Assembly (NCBI GenBank): GCA_947579605.1
Contig: OX388312.1
Span: 186,001 to 250,000 of the forward strand
Source: Athripsodes cinereus
Taxonomy: Eukaryota; Arthropoda; Insecta; Trichoptera; Leptoceridae
Direction of reading: 5' to 3'
DNA: 64,000 nucleotides
Shown piece after piece: positions 47,001 to 57,844 of this stretch. The stretch's first letter is position 1. Every line of letters begins with the position of its first letter. The translations under genes and the position numbers were made by a program. The notes beneath the pieces were generated by a model that worked only from the letters and a program-made list of their open reading frames with translations, did not search any database and was not told the origin of the DNA.

Positions 47001-50000
47001 GTTCCGGAAACAGGTAATCTTCTCCTGCAATAACAGAAATCACAAAATTAGACACATTATAATTACATACATATATACTTATGTATGTAGGTAGTGTAGG
47101 TACTGCGACACATATTACTGCGCGTATACTGTGCAAGAGGCATTAAGAATTAAGAGTCTTCATTAATTATCATTATTACTGACAATAAGACGATTCTTAC
47201 AAGGATCATTACAGCTGAAGGCCAATGCGATCCCAGAAGTCACAATATTTATTTATTTATATTAAGAAGCATTACAGAAGTAATAATAATGGTTTCAGAT
47301 GAGAATCCATTAAGTTTGACAATCATAAGTCTATTAGAAATATACAATGCATTCCATCTCAAAAGGTTTCCATGAGTAGGTATAGGTACAAATTTCTTAT
47401 TTTTTTTAAAAAAAAAAGATATATCTGTATTTTTGTTATAAACCCAAATACAACCTTATACGCCTTTCACAGTAAGCTACTAAAAGCTTGAAAGGGTTAA
47501 TGCACGATAATCAATCTTATCGAACGCGTTTTGAAAATCAGTATATATGGCATCGACCTGTACATAATTGTTCAATCCAGAGAAAAGATAGTCAGTAGGT
47601 ATATGATATAAGGTTTGTTACCGTCGATCTACAACCCATCCATGACCCCATGTTGGTCAATCAAAAGATGAGGCTTTAGGAAAACATCGCTTGCTCACGA
47701 ACAATAGTTTCAAAAATCTTAGAGATGGATGACGATATTGATATAGACCTATAATTTCTAACGTCTGCTTTGTTTCCAGATTTATACAAAAGAGTCACGA
47801 TTGCTGATTTCCATTTACTTGGAAAACAAACTTCCACAATACTTTTTTTGAATATCATGTATAAAGGCTTAGTAAGGTGAATCGCACATCTTTTTTAAAA
47901 AAAATGGGAGCAATACCATCAGGGCCAACTCCCTTTGTCTCATACACACTGGATAAAAGTTTGTAAATTTCAGACTTAAGAATTTTAATTGTAGCTTACT
48001 ACTTACTGTAGCAGAGTACAAGCAAGTAAATCGTTTGATGTACGAGTAAATACTGAGCTAAAAAATATGGAAAATAAATTTGCTATATATACCCTCGCTA
48101 TGGTTCATTACAAGTCTGATTGATTACAATTGTTCATACTTTTCGGATAATCTGTAGACTGTTTTAAAGAATTCACATACCTACAATAGTTTTATTATTA
48201 TAAAATAATTATAAAGTGTGTAACATGAATATTTTAATAAAATATATACAAAACTATTTCCTATAATGAATCTGATTGTGATTATCAAGGTCAATAAGAT
48301 AGGGGTAGGTAAAGGCACCTACCTACATAAAAGTTTGTCAAGGGTATATATAGCACGTAAACTTAGAATAAAGAATGAGATAGCTCCAGGCTGGGAGGGG
48401 ACTCCACTTGTAATAATTATATTACATGCATGATATACCTACATAGATATTAGATATATATATCAGTAGTCAGCACTAACTACGTTAAGTGTAATCTGTA
48501 GGTACCCCTTCCCCAGCTCATCATAATATCTGGGTGCCCCATGATATCTTGTAGGTAACAGTGTACAGTGAAAGAATAAAAATAAAACAATTATGAGCAT
48601 CGATATAAAATATATTTTCTAACTGGATACTATTTGATAACCTATAGTAGAAATTGACCGAAAAATCTAGTCCCGCCACTGCTAGCTACCACATAATTAC
48701 TTTATTAATATTATTATTCTTTAGCTTTACAGTAACATTGATTGTAAGCATTTTTTCATAGAGATACAATTATTTTAAATGCAATCAAAATATAAAGGGC
48801 GAGTTTATCGCGGAGGCGCGATTTCTATTAACTTATCCGATTTCATAAAACGTTTACAAAAAAAACCTTTAAAAAAGCAACGTCAAATTTTTGAGTGAGA
48901 AAATGATCCTTGAGCTGTCGCTTGAAAGCGTGAGGAGTGGCGATCGCAACCTTATTCTGGAAGGCAGCTTATTCCAACAGCGAGCACTATCGACAAAAGA
49001 TGAGTTCGCAAAAAAAAATGTTGAGCCGTGAGCTGGTATCATCTGCTGAAGACGCTACCTAGCTACCTACTCAAACATTTCTTTGAGATAATGATATGAT
49101 TGTACGGTGTAGACGTAGATTATAAACAAAAACAATTATTATAGACAAGTTTAGTGATAAAATATGGAGATCTTGTCGCTGACATATTATTACGGTAACC
49201 ACCCCAGTTTATTTCTATACTATCCCAAGTGAGGTTGGCAGAGAGAATGGAACGCCACATAAATCTATACTTATATACCTTCCTTTTTCGTTTCCCCCAC
49301 ATTCATACGATTTCTCAGGCATGCACGCCGATGTATTTTGCTCAACACGCGTGCGTATTGAGAAAAAAAAGAAATGAGATTCATTCACTACAAATCTCTA
49401 TTATTGGACAGGAAGGGAGTTGAAAATGAAATGAGATTCATTCACTACAAATCTCTATTATTGGACAGGAAGGGAGTTGAAAATGAAATCAAAGAAGAAA
49501 TACCCAACTAGGTACACCAAAATATTCGATGCCGGGATAATTTTGTTAACGCTGCTAATAATGATGTGCAAAAAGAATAAATAAATAAATAAGTATGAAA
49601 ATCTGATAATGGAATTAGAACCAAATACTAGAGATATTTTTCAAGCACATTGTCAAACAGATTAATAATGCCTTTGAAAGACAAAAGACGTCTCTCTTAA
49701 TCAAATTTAGTAGAAGAAAACATTTGTTTTTAATATCATTATGGAATTCTACTAGATACCTAAACACAGTGAATGCAAGTCTATTACCTAATATCTCTTT
49801 ATTTCTCTCCCTCTGAAGAATCGGTAGCCCACTCTTTTCTGTAAGTTTACGAGATTTATACAAAAGATATAATTATAGATGTTCGTAACCTTCGCGTATG
49901 TGACAATTAATATCCGCAACGAGTGTCTTAATTCTTATTGGCACGGAGAGGACGACTTGCATGTTTATTACGAGCAGTTATTCCACTGGCTACCCCAATT

Positions 50001-53000
50001 GTAAAATATGCTATGACGGTATAGCGGAGTAGGTCTTTATTTCTCAATGTTACGATTGAATCGTGAGTAGGTACTCACCTACATAATATTTTATTAGATA
50101 CTTATACATATAAATTATATTATTATTGTAATCGATGCAGAAATAAATGAGCGTCATTATGCAGGCAGTACCTACCTATGCAATATTATTATAGAGATAA
50201 TATGTAAGTACCTACTTAGGGACGAGAGGTTAGAGCGTGTTGGCGGTAGAACCACACGTGATGTGTGTATATATATATTTTATGTGTATTTTGTGGAATG
50301 CACGCGGGCTGGGCCACATTCCACAAGTCTACCCTGGTTCCCCCTCTGCGCTCCCTCACCTGCCATCTCCGCACACCTACTCACACCGCGGGCTACCTGT
50401 ATTACGGAACCCCGCCTCTCCGCTCCGCACCACGCTGCACCTAATGTATGTAGATAGAGCCAGCCAGAACCTAAATACTGTAACAACATACCTACATTAC
50501 ATAGTATGGAGCTGAGACAGAGAGGTTGAGAGCAGTTCAGTGTAGTGAGCGGTGAGCAAGCACTATAGATACCTATACAGTGGTACCTTGACATACGAGT
50601 GCCCCAACATACGAGTTTTTGGAGATACGAGCCGTCGAGCGAGCGATTTTTTGCTTTGAAATAAGAGCAAAATTTGAGATACGAGCAGTCGGCGTAGCGG
50701 ATCGGCCACGATTACACACGAACCAGTCGAGGAGACAGAGGAGGAGGTTATTTCTACAAGTGAGATAAAGGAGATAATTATTATTATTATTTATTATTAT
50801 TGGATCACTTATATTGCGCTGTTTTTGTAATGTAATCACTTCAAGAGCGCATTTACAATATTGTTTGTCACTTTAATTTATTTTTATTACTTTTAAAACA
50901 CAAATCGTGTAAGCTATTTTTATTGTCACAAATTGTAGGTATCAGATTTAATTTTAATAAAATTTATCACTTAATTTTAAGAAACAAACACAAAAAACAA
51001 AACTATCAAATAAAAAAACACTTTATTTTAGTCGGAAAATAAAAATAAAATAAAAACTTAAGTGATAAACTATTATATTTAATTAAAAAATTGGAGAAGT
51101 TATGGGTTCAGTCAGCTACAAGAGCGCCATCTACCCAAACTCAGATAATAATAATAATAATAATAAAAAGATAATTTATTTGGCGCTGTTTAATGGTCCG
51201 TGACCATCTCAAGAGCGCCGTGGCTTGTTAGTTAAGTTGGAAGCATCTTCTAGGTCAAACATGAAGTTCATGTAACGCTGCTGCCACTGCAGAGGACGGT
51301 CGGGACTTTGGGCAAACTCATCCCACATAGAACTCCATTCATTCACAGACACCTCTCCATCTTTATTGGCATCAGTTCTCTGCCTCAGGACATCCCATAT
51401 CTTGGTCATGGTGTCGTACGTCTCTACGTTCATAGGATGACTCTGGGGCCATCCACGACGAGTGCAGATTTTCTCAATAGCTAACTCGAAGTCCTTCTTT
51501 TCGAGCGTTCCACTTTGGTTGACATCAAAGAAAACGTTGGACACATAGAGAAGCTTCTTCTTACGGAGATATGAGATAGGCATCGTGGTAAATTGGAATC
51601 GTGAGACAAAGCAGTATTTTTGTCTCTTTCACCCGCTGTGTTGTTGCGAGTAGTCGGTGTTGTTATCCTTTTCTGTTACACTACCGGACATACACTGCTC
51701 ACTACACGCTGGCACTTGTGAGACAACAAAGTGATTCCCGGAAGGGGTCGATTTTTTTAACACGTGTTTTGTCAATAGAAGCGGGAATGTAACACAAAAT
51801 GATGACTTGTTAAAGTTTTGAAGAGACAATCAACAATAATGAATATTAATTTATTTCGAGTTTTGATGAAGTTTAAGAGATGATGAGATGCAAAAAAACT
51901 ACGCGGTTTTGTAATGTTAGCGTGCACGAAAGTTCAGCACTGTAGGACCGATATCTTTCGTAAAATCGAATTATTTATATGAGCGGTTTGATTTGCGTGG
52001 CGGCAGCTAGATAGCGCGCAACCCACTCGCTCCCACAGATCTTGGGAATGTGGGAGAGAGTTTCACAGTTCGTGGAAAAGAAATACCTACTCAGAAAAAG
52101 TTGCAATTGGTCGTGCATCGGAGCTATTTAATGACACTAACTTGGCTAACTCACTTCCGGAACATTCTGAAAGGGAGGAAGAAACAAACCTCCTTGGACA
52201 TTTTTTTAAACAGCCTACAGTAGAAAGTGAGAAAAGCGTGGCGAACAAGGCAAAGTCCAGTGAAGAGAAAAGCAGTGACGAAAATTAAACGAAAGTAATA
52301 CATTATAAAATAATCTAGTTTATTTCTTAACATTCTCTTTTATTATGTTTTTGTACAATATTTGTCATTTATAAATACATTTTTGTTATTCAAAAACAAG
52401 TAATAAAAATAGCTGGGGTGACATTATGGGGGCTGGAACTGATTAATGGCAGTTCGATTAATTTCAATGGGGAAATTTGCTTTCAGATACGAGTAATTTG
52501 AAATACGAACAAGGTTGCGGAACGAATTAAACTCATATGTCGAAGTACCACTGTATCTACATTATTATATTAATATAAATACCTACTTAACTATAATTTA
52601 TATCATTACATCCATAATGTTGTAGTAGCTACCTATATGTACTAGGTGTAGGTATATCTATATTATTATTATTATTAGGTAGGTAGGTAGGTACGTTACT
52701 TTGTGGTGAGGGTGGAAGCAGGAATCACCTTATACTGTATTGTATAATATCCTCCTCTGCGACTCGCAGTACTGCACATACATAATACCCAGGATATAGT
52801 TAAATAAATAAAACTTTACTGGCTAATGCCAATTAAAAGGTATACAGTGAAGATAGATGCAAGCATGTTGGTCATTCAAATATATCTTCTTGGTAATTCT
52901 GTCCTCATTCATTCTTTCCACATGCCCAAACCATCGTAACTTATTTACATTCATCCTTGTAACTACACCAACTTTCATTCCACATTCCTCTCGGATATCA

Positions 53001-54165
53001 CTGTTACGCACACGATCTATCAAACATTTACCACACACCCTTCTCAACGATATCATTTCAACTGCATTTATGCCACTTAATCATGTCCACGTCTCACTTG
53101 CATACATGAGTGTTGGCACTAAGATAGCAGATTCGAATGCACCAACCTTTAAACTGTAGTAGATATGTTTCTATTAGCAATTATTTTATATATAATAGCT
53201 AATATATTTAAAATTGTTAGTGGCACAAATCACTCGTACAGGGTGGAATGCCTATGAATATTAATAATAGCTCATATATTACACAGGTATATGTACGTAG
53301 GTATATATCTAATTGAGCAGGAGAACATGCATGAGGAATATTGAATGACAGTGACGGAAGCGAAAGATTTATGCAAGGATAGAACGAGGTGGCTCTCGAT
53401 CCTTCCTGCCTACCCCGCGAGGGAAGCGGCGTGATGGTACGTAGGTATACCTATATGTATATTTGTGATGTGTTGAGATGAAAATATTAGATGTAGTTTA
53501 TCCTAAATAATTTGTCATTTTCGTATAGATCTTACACCGCAGTTAGGTACATAGGTACATGTATAGATGTAGGTATCCTCAGATAGTCAGATAGCAGACA
53601 GCAGGAGACGGTATTAAGGAATGTATGTACATATGAAGGTGTATCGGATTATTTTCTTTTATTTTATTTATTAATTCAAACTCAACAGCACATAATACGT
53701 AACTTAAATCACAGTAACAAAAAAAAATAAGGCCAAAATTACAGTGTTTGTTTATACATATTTGTTGGTATCGGTTTAATGGTGCATCCATCTCAGAGAA
53801 TGGGTATCTATTTTGTATTGTGGATGTGCCCTGTGACAAATAATTTATTAATCTGCCTATAGCTATAAACAACAGCTGACTTATGCGCATCAGTAATTTC
53901 AATTTGAAATGATCTGTGTGTAACTATGTAGGTACTTATGTAGTTGATATAACTTACCATAAAGCACTGCGATCCCAAAGAGATCTGTGTCTGTGATTCC
54001 ATTGTGATGAAGATGCGCGATAACGTGGTGTCTGAGGTCTCGGAGTCTCGCCTTGGCGTCCACAAGGATGACGAGGGGGGTGGCGGCCGGGGGCGCTCGC
54101 AGCGACACGAAGCGAGCGGCCCCCGCCAGCCGCGCGCCCGCCGGCACGCCGCACAGCGCGCGCAT
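44013..54165 (-). CDS. ex: Expanded (FERM-domain Hippo pathway regulator)
   Basis: Three coding exons on the minus strand: 54165-53958, 47024-46945 and 46256-44013 (843 aa), with GT-AG introns and matching phases. Exon 1 encodes FERM lobe F1 (MRALCGVP, LVILVDAKARLRDLR, DTDLFGIAVLY). Exon 2 gives EDYLFPELESKLSKYAPKSW. Exon 3 starts GLDGNGRPLLELHLRVQF, continues through the F3 lobe (PSIGKLSFDRKKFEIRAG) and then a long disordered, proline-rich tail. Tail motifs include DPPPYPG (about 570) and PPPYPKR (about 723), PPxY sites of the type that bind Yorkie WW domains, plus LPPY (about 532). Expanded acts at the apical junctional membrane to restrain Yorkie. It is shorter than the fly protein as I recall it (about 1400 aa), mainly in the tail. 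An out-of-frame ATG precedes the start in the same exon (54175). A 5' UTR exon must lie upstream of the acceptor at 54184. Confidence 0.95.
46325..46912. repeat. 53-bp minisatellite in expanded intron 2
   Basis: About eleven units of AATCCTATGTATGGTATATG / CATAATTATGTAGATTGTAC / AAGGGAGTAGTAC. The first unit lacks 4 bp (period 49); the rest keep 53 bp with few substitutions. It fills nearly all of the 688-bp second intron of expanded. Confidence 0.96.
47410..47500 (-). mobile_element. SINE (second family) 3' fragment
   Basis: GATATATCTGTATTTTTGTT, ATAAACCCAAATACAACCTT and TTTCACAGTAAGC are the reverse complement of the body of the SINE at 36693-36870. The tRNA head is missing. Confidence 0.7.
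47495..47990 (-). mobile_element. Non-LTR RT N-terminal fragment
   Basis: The minus strand reads SSVYETKGVGPDGIAPIFF (47910-47970), then IVEVCFPSKWKSAIVTLLYK, SGNKADVRNYRSISISSS and ISKIFETIVREQ (47680-47850), the fingers region of a Jockey-like RT. A further segment down to about 47500 is degenerate. The catalytic motif is absent. Confidence 0.75.
48690..49020 (-). mobile_element. Non-LTR ORF2 tail and 3' UTR
   Basis: The minus strand reads SSFVDSARCWNKLPSRIRLR, SPLLT and, after a frame change, FKRQLKDHFLTQKF, followed by a 3' UTR whose end is also present at 2180-2335. It lies in intron 1 of expanded. Confidence 0.75.
49215..49365 (-). mobile_element. ORF2 tail fragment (WRSILSANL type)
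   Basis: The minus strand reads RKRKVYKYRFMWRSILSANL then TWDSIE, a version of the WRSVLSAYPT terminus of the RWFGHVERM family. A short CMPEKSYEC-like stretch lies just upstream. Confidence 0.65.
49373..49488. repeat. 57-bp tandem duplication
   Basis: TGAGATTCATTCACTACAAA...AGTTGAAAATGAAA is present twice head to tail without visible differences. Confidence 0.95.
49600..49870 (-). mobile_element. Non-LTR RT tail fragment
   Basis: The minus-strand ORF of 82 codons reads YKSRKLTEKSGLPILQRERN and FTVFRYLVEFHNDIKNK, which has the layout of a Jockey-type ORF2 tail. A related scrap is at about 28285-28320. Confidence 0.45.
50765..50870 (-). mobile_element. LINE-type 3' tail, copy 1
   Basis: On the minus strand: GCGCTCTTGAAGTGATTACA, AAACAGCGCAATATAAGTGA, then (AATAAT)n. 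This parallels the tail at 51140-51220, with about 25% difference. Confidence 0.6.
51140..51222 (-). mobile_element. LINE-type 3' tail fused to calexcitin ORF
   Basis: On the minus strand: GGCGCTCTTGAGATGGTCAC, GGACCATTAAACAGCGCC, AAATAAATTATC and (ATT)n. It starts within the last codons of the calexcitin ORF, so coding and tail are continuous without a splice signal between them. Confidence 0.65.
51209..51583 (-). pseudogene. Truncated intronless calexcitin copy
   Basis: A 124-codon minus-strand ORF starts MPISYLRKKKLLYVSNVFFD, closely matching the N-terminus of insect calexcitin, a sarcoplasmic-type Ca2+-binding protein of neurons. Two EF-hand loops are intact: DVNQSGTLEKKD (about 20-31) and DANKDGEVSVNE (about 71-82). 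The family sequence continues to FMFDLEDAS, where the third EF-hand should begin. It then switches abruptly to NLTNKPRRS and a stop, encoded by a LINE-type 3' tail. No splice donor lies at the switch. The coding sequence has no frameshift or internal stop. The absence of introns, the truncation and the fused tail suggest a retrocopy or chimera; an alternative is a real calexcitin first exon whose next intron was invaded. Same strand as expanded, inside its first intron. Confidence 0.8.
52098..52288 (+). pseudogene. Tigger transposase C-terminal remnant
   Basis: Open frame of 63 codons: VAIGRASELFNDTNLANSLP, then LLGHFFKQPTVESEKSVANK and a charged Ser/Glu/Lys end with TAA at 52286. Acidic-serine tails of this kind end pogo/Tigger transposases. 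Upstream HTH and DDE parts are not found. Confidence 0.6.
52815..53110 (-). mobile_element. ORF2 tail fragment (RWFGHVERM family)
   Basis: The minus strand reads RVCGKCLIDRVRNSDIREEC, GMKVGVVTRMNVNKLRWFGH, VERMNEDRITKKIY. Same family as 16420-16560. Lies in intron 1 of expanded. Confidence 0.8.
53335..53440 (+). mobile_element. ORF2 extreme C-terminus fragment
   Basis: The plus strand reads VTEAKDLCKDRTRWLSILPA, followed by a segment with GCGTGATGGTA. It corresponds to the EEA...C+DR..WRSVLSAYP terminus seen at 49215 and 56500. Confidence 0.6.
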
Positions 54166-54251
54166 TCCAACTCATAGCACCGCCTGAAAAATAACCAATA
54201 ATCCATGTCAATTATCCGGGTTAGTTGGAAGACATCGCATTTTAGCGACAA

Positions 54252-55305
54252 ACTCGCCCTCTGTACATTGGATTGTATAACTGATATTTATATGACACTG
54301 TTTTATTTTGTAATATTGTTACCAATATACAGTGATGAATAAAATAAATAAACTATAATTTGTAATAAGTACCTAGTTTAAGTCCTACATAGCATTTAAG
54401 ACACACATATGTCCTTAGTACGTAACTGTAAGATAGACTTAAGAAAAGTTATGTATATTTCTGGTTATAAGATTCTTAAACTATGTATTATGTTGTGCCC
54501 AATATGTGTGTGTCATCCTCGGTGTGAGATTTTCCACCAAGGGTAGGTACATCAAGGGAGCATTTCAATTCTCGTGTGGGTTTTGCAGAGGGAATCCCAT
54601 AAGGACAACCTCGACCCCACTTTTTAATAAAGAAAAAAGATAGTTTTTGCTCTAGATTGACTAGATGACATGAGAACTGGTGTTCTTGAAACATCCAGGG
54701 GTAAGTGGTGGGAACCCCTCCCTTAATGTAATGTAATATAATTATCATAACATAGGTAGGTACCTTCATATAATTTACTTAATCTACCTAATAGGTGCGT
54801 TATAAATAATATACTATCAGTATGAAATGAATCATCATAGATACATTTATTTATTTTATTGATGACTCTAACCCAGTAAGTAAGTACAGTATTTCCCTTT
54901 ATATTATGGGTCGAGCGAATATTGAGTGAGATGCTGAAACTGTAGGTAATGATAAAAATATAAAACATATACAATTATACATACTCCCCATTGAAAAAAC
55001 TTTGTAAAAAAACAACCTAAAACGTGGGTCCCAAGATTGAGAAAAAATTTGTTGGGTCGAAGTCCAGTCAACTTTGGGAACCACAACTCCAACCTATTTA
55101 TCAGAACTGGGCATTAACCAATAAAAGATTAATGAGTTCATCAGTTTCCGTTAAAATATACGAGTGTATTTTTCAAATACCTGGTAACTTGTGATAAGTC
55201 TTCGAGGGACTTCTTCCGACTTTCTTATGGAATGCGTTGGGAGACGACCCCCACTAGAGTTTAAGAAATAACATTGAAATACTAGAAAATATCTCCTGTA
55301 TGCCC
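54252..55305. other. Upstream region of expanded
   Basis: Must contain or precede the 5' UTR exon(s) and promoter of expanded, but no exon can be delimited. AT-rich, with no coding similarity. Confidence 0.4.
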
Positions 55306-55508
55306 CTGCAGGGTTACTCATGACACGATCTAAATACGATCTTAATCATACGACACGTGAAATGACTATGAGTCAAAAATATGTGCATATCAATCTCGAG
55401 GTAGGGGTAGCGCGGTATTTTTGACTATAGTCCCTTAGCGCGTCGTATGATTAAGATCAAGACTAGATGAAGGTCGTATTTAGATTGTGTCAAAAGTAGC
55501 CCTGGATC
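55306..55508. mobile_element. MITE with about 80-bp arms
   Basis: The left arm (CAGGGTTACTCATGACACGA...GATCTTAATCATACGACACG...GACTATGAGTCAAAAAT) is mirrored by the right arm (ATTTTTGACTATAGTCCC...CGTCGTATGATTAAGATC...GTGTCAAAAGTAGCCCTG). A spacer with CAATCTCGAGGTAGGGGTAG separates them. A partial third arm follows at 55505-55570. The family also occurs at 36350-36465. Confidence 0.8.
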
Positions 55509-55570
55509 TTATTAACCCTACGATGTGCGGAGTGACTATAGAAAAAATGCGGGCATGCCAATCCAGCAGT

Positions 55571-56424
55571 ATCTCGACAATAATTATCATTTTCAAGATG
55601 GCAACAAAAAATTAAGACATTCAGAGATGGGTGGCAAACCTCATCTTTTTTATTTTATTTTTTATTTTATTTTATTAATACAAACAAACAGCTTTTACAT
55701 ATTATATAGTACAACTTAAATATTACATTTTTCACAAGCCAGTGAAGTTTGAATCGCTCATCGCTGAATTTAAGATGTAAAGAAGAGTCTTTATGATCCA
55801 AATCATTCTGAGTAAGGGAAGGAGACGTAGGTACGTATCTACTCGATGATTTCTTTTTGGTCTGCACTCAAAAAGTATTCGTGGGTACCTACCTACCTAC
55901 CAATAGATTCTTCAGTCATCTTATCTGTAACACAATCGTGTAAACATTTATTTCCTCGATATTATTGCGTGCTGAACAACTACCGAGGTGAGTTAACTGA
56001 AAAATTAGTTTTTGTACCTTATTATAGGTGTGGTTTGGTTTTACTGTTACAATCTGTTACTTGTGTTGTTAAATTTTACTCCATTGCTTACAATGATTAT
56101 TTTTGGTACACTATAATTTAAAATCGCATTCTTACAATAATATTTTTATTAGTGCGTAAATACAATTACTTTCGTATGAGACAACGGATTAGTTAAAAAA
56201 CACTAATAAACTCAGTGGGTGTCTAGTTATAGGTTTACCTATTGTGTGCGATATGGGAAATTGAGACTTTATTATCATTCCGTTTTGTGGCAGGAGTCAA
56301 ATTAGACCTCCAGAAATAATTATTCTGAAAGACAATTAATTTCGTAGACCAAACCCAACATAGGGGGTTCGCCAAATTCTGTTGGATATTACTTTTGGTT
56401 CGCGACGAGAAGAAGGTTGGGAAA
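55571..56424. other. Intergenic
   Basis: T-rich run (TTTTATTTTATT) at 55645-55680, probably a minus-strand LINE tail. Otherwise unremarkable AT-rich DNA. Confidence 0.4.
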
Positions 56425-56588
56425 CACTGACGTAGATCAAATTCTCAAGGACGGCCATGTGTCGAGTAAAAGAAATTGACTGCGTGTATGAGAAATGGTA
56501 TGAATTTAGAAGAAGCGAAAAAAGTATGTAAGGATGTATCTGTATGGCGTTCCGTCCTCTCTACCTACTCCACTTGGAATACAGCGTG
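56425..56588 (+). mobile_element. ORF2 C-terminus fragment, target of the Bel/Pao insertion
   Basis: The plus strand reads DQILKDGHVSSKRN, then CVYEKWYEFRRSEKSM and VCKDVSVWRSVLSTYSTW, the end of the RWFGHVERM family. It is cut by the LTR at 56589. Confidence 0.75.
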
Positions 56589-57815
56589 TGTACCGGACAA
56601 TGGCTCACTCCAGAGAGCCGGGTACACAAAGACTGTGTCTCCGTGATGTGCAGGAGTGGAGGTGAGTGAGGGGTTCACCGGTTCTTCGATCGCCGCGGGC
56701 GCTTTCACAGGATGCAGGGAGGGTACTAGGCTTCTAGTACCGCGGCTGAAGCGTAGGTCGTGCAGGGGTAGGTCGGGTCGCGACGTCGGGTGTGATGCCA
56801 CTCGGCAAGCACTTCAACGCCCGTCGGAGCCGGCCTAATAGAACGCAGGCAGAGTTCGCAATCCCGCGCCTGGACACCTAGGCACACTACACTAGCTACT
56901 CTATTTGAGTTGTACGACCACAGGCAATGAACCAATGGTCAACTCTTTCAAGTAACTAGGCAGCGCACGGCGGTTGTCACGGTAAGGCACTTCGGGAGGC
57001 GACCACTACACTGCAGAACTACGTCGGAAAGCTCGTCGGAGAGGCGAAGGTACTGCTTCGTGTAGTCCGTAGAGATGAATCCAAATCCAGGCCAGGTCGT
57101 ATGCAGCAATGTAATCCTTCAAGTCCAGTCCAGTGTCAGCAAAGGTGATCCAAAAGCAATTCCAAGGTAGGCAGGTAGTGGTAGGTAGAAATGAAACACG
57201 TCTGTTCAGTAGCGCTGCTCAGCAAGTTCTGACGACTACTGAATCGCGTCCCCTATATATACCCCTCTCGGCCGGCGCGCACCGTCTCATCGGGCACCTC
57301 GCCTGGGCGGTATACCGTGCGTTTTCTGCATCACGGTGTGTCGGGCATTCTCAACCCAACACACCGCGTGCCGCTTGGGGACCAAAACAGCAGCCGTCAT
57401 TTCTTTATTATTCATAATATGACATAATTTACAATATATTTACACATACAAATATACATCACAACAAGTTTACATAATAATTTATACATAAGGACATTAT
57501 TTTATATGATTACACATGTTGCTTAATCTATCTGATTCGCACCAATGGTTTGGTGCCCATGATGCGGGTAATTCGCCGCCCGCGTGGATCGAAGCCACGC
57601 CGGGCGCATGCTATACCGCATACCTCTCTATGCGCGTCAAAAGTAAGAATTTTCGCCAAACCTCACTTATCCAATCGATCCCGCGGCCGATGTTAATGAT
57701 TCACATATCATTTTAATCAGCGTCGCGAGACCGATCGGCTCGTGTGAGGCTCGCTCATAAATTCTCACCCAGACGCGACATAGCTGTGTGTGGGGGAGGA
57801 CCGCTGTTCGATACA
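56589..57815 (-). repeat. 3' LTR of Bel/Pao element
   Basis: On the minus strand it holds a TATA box (GGGTATATATAGGGG, about 57254-57268) and upstream an AATAAA (about 57400). ORFs within it are identical in the other LTR and are not genes. Confidence 0.93.
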
Positions 57816-57826
57816 CTCCCCCCGTG
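57816..57826 (-). other. Polypurine tract
   Basis: ACGGGGGGAG lies on the minus strand directly before the 3' LTR start TGTATC; it would prime plus-strand synthesis. Confidence 0.75.
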
Positions 57827-57844
57827 AGGTCTCCGCCTCACCCT

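Larger units (their letters stand above)
50578..52553 (+). mobile_element. Tigger/pogo-like DNA transposon, hosting another insertion
   Basis: CAGTGGTACCTTGACATACG at 50578 and its inverse (CGAAGTACCACTG ending 52553) are flanked by TA on both sides. The terminal regions carry repeated ACATACGAG/GATACGAG motifs. The C-terminal transposase remnant lies near the right end. The middle is replaced by a calexcitin copy with LINE-type tails. It lies in intron 1 of expanded. Confidence 0.85.

Noticed and set aside
50237..50594. Overlapping ORFs of 92 and 104 codons on opposite strands
   Set aside because: GC-rich patch in the expanded intron with no similarity or splice context.
53954..54211. 85-codon ORF starting at an upstream ATG in the first coding exon of expanded
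   Set aside because: Out of frame with the FERM domain and low-complexity Arg/Ala/Gly; at most a short upstream ORF overlapping the true start.
57133..57417. ORFs inside the LTRs (also 62579-62863 and others)
   Set aside because: Identical in both LTRs, no protein features, and on the strand opposite to the element.
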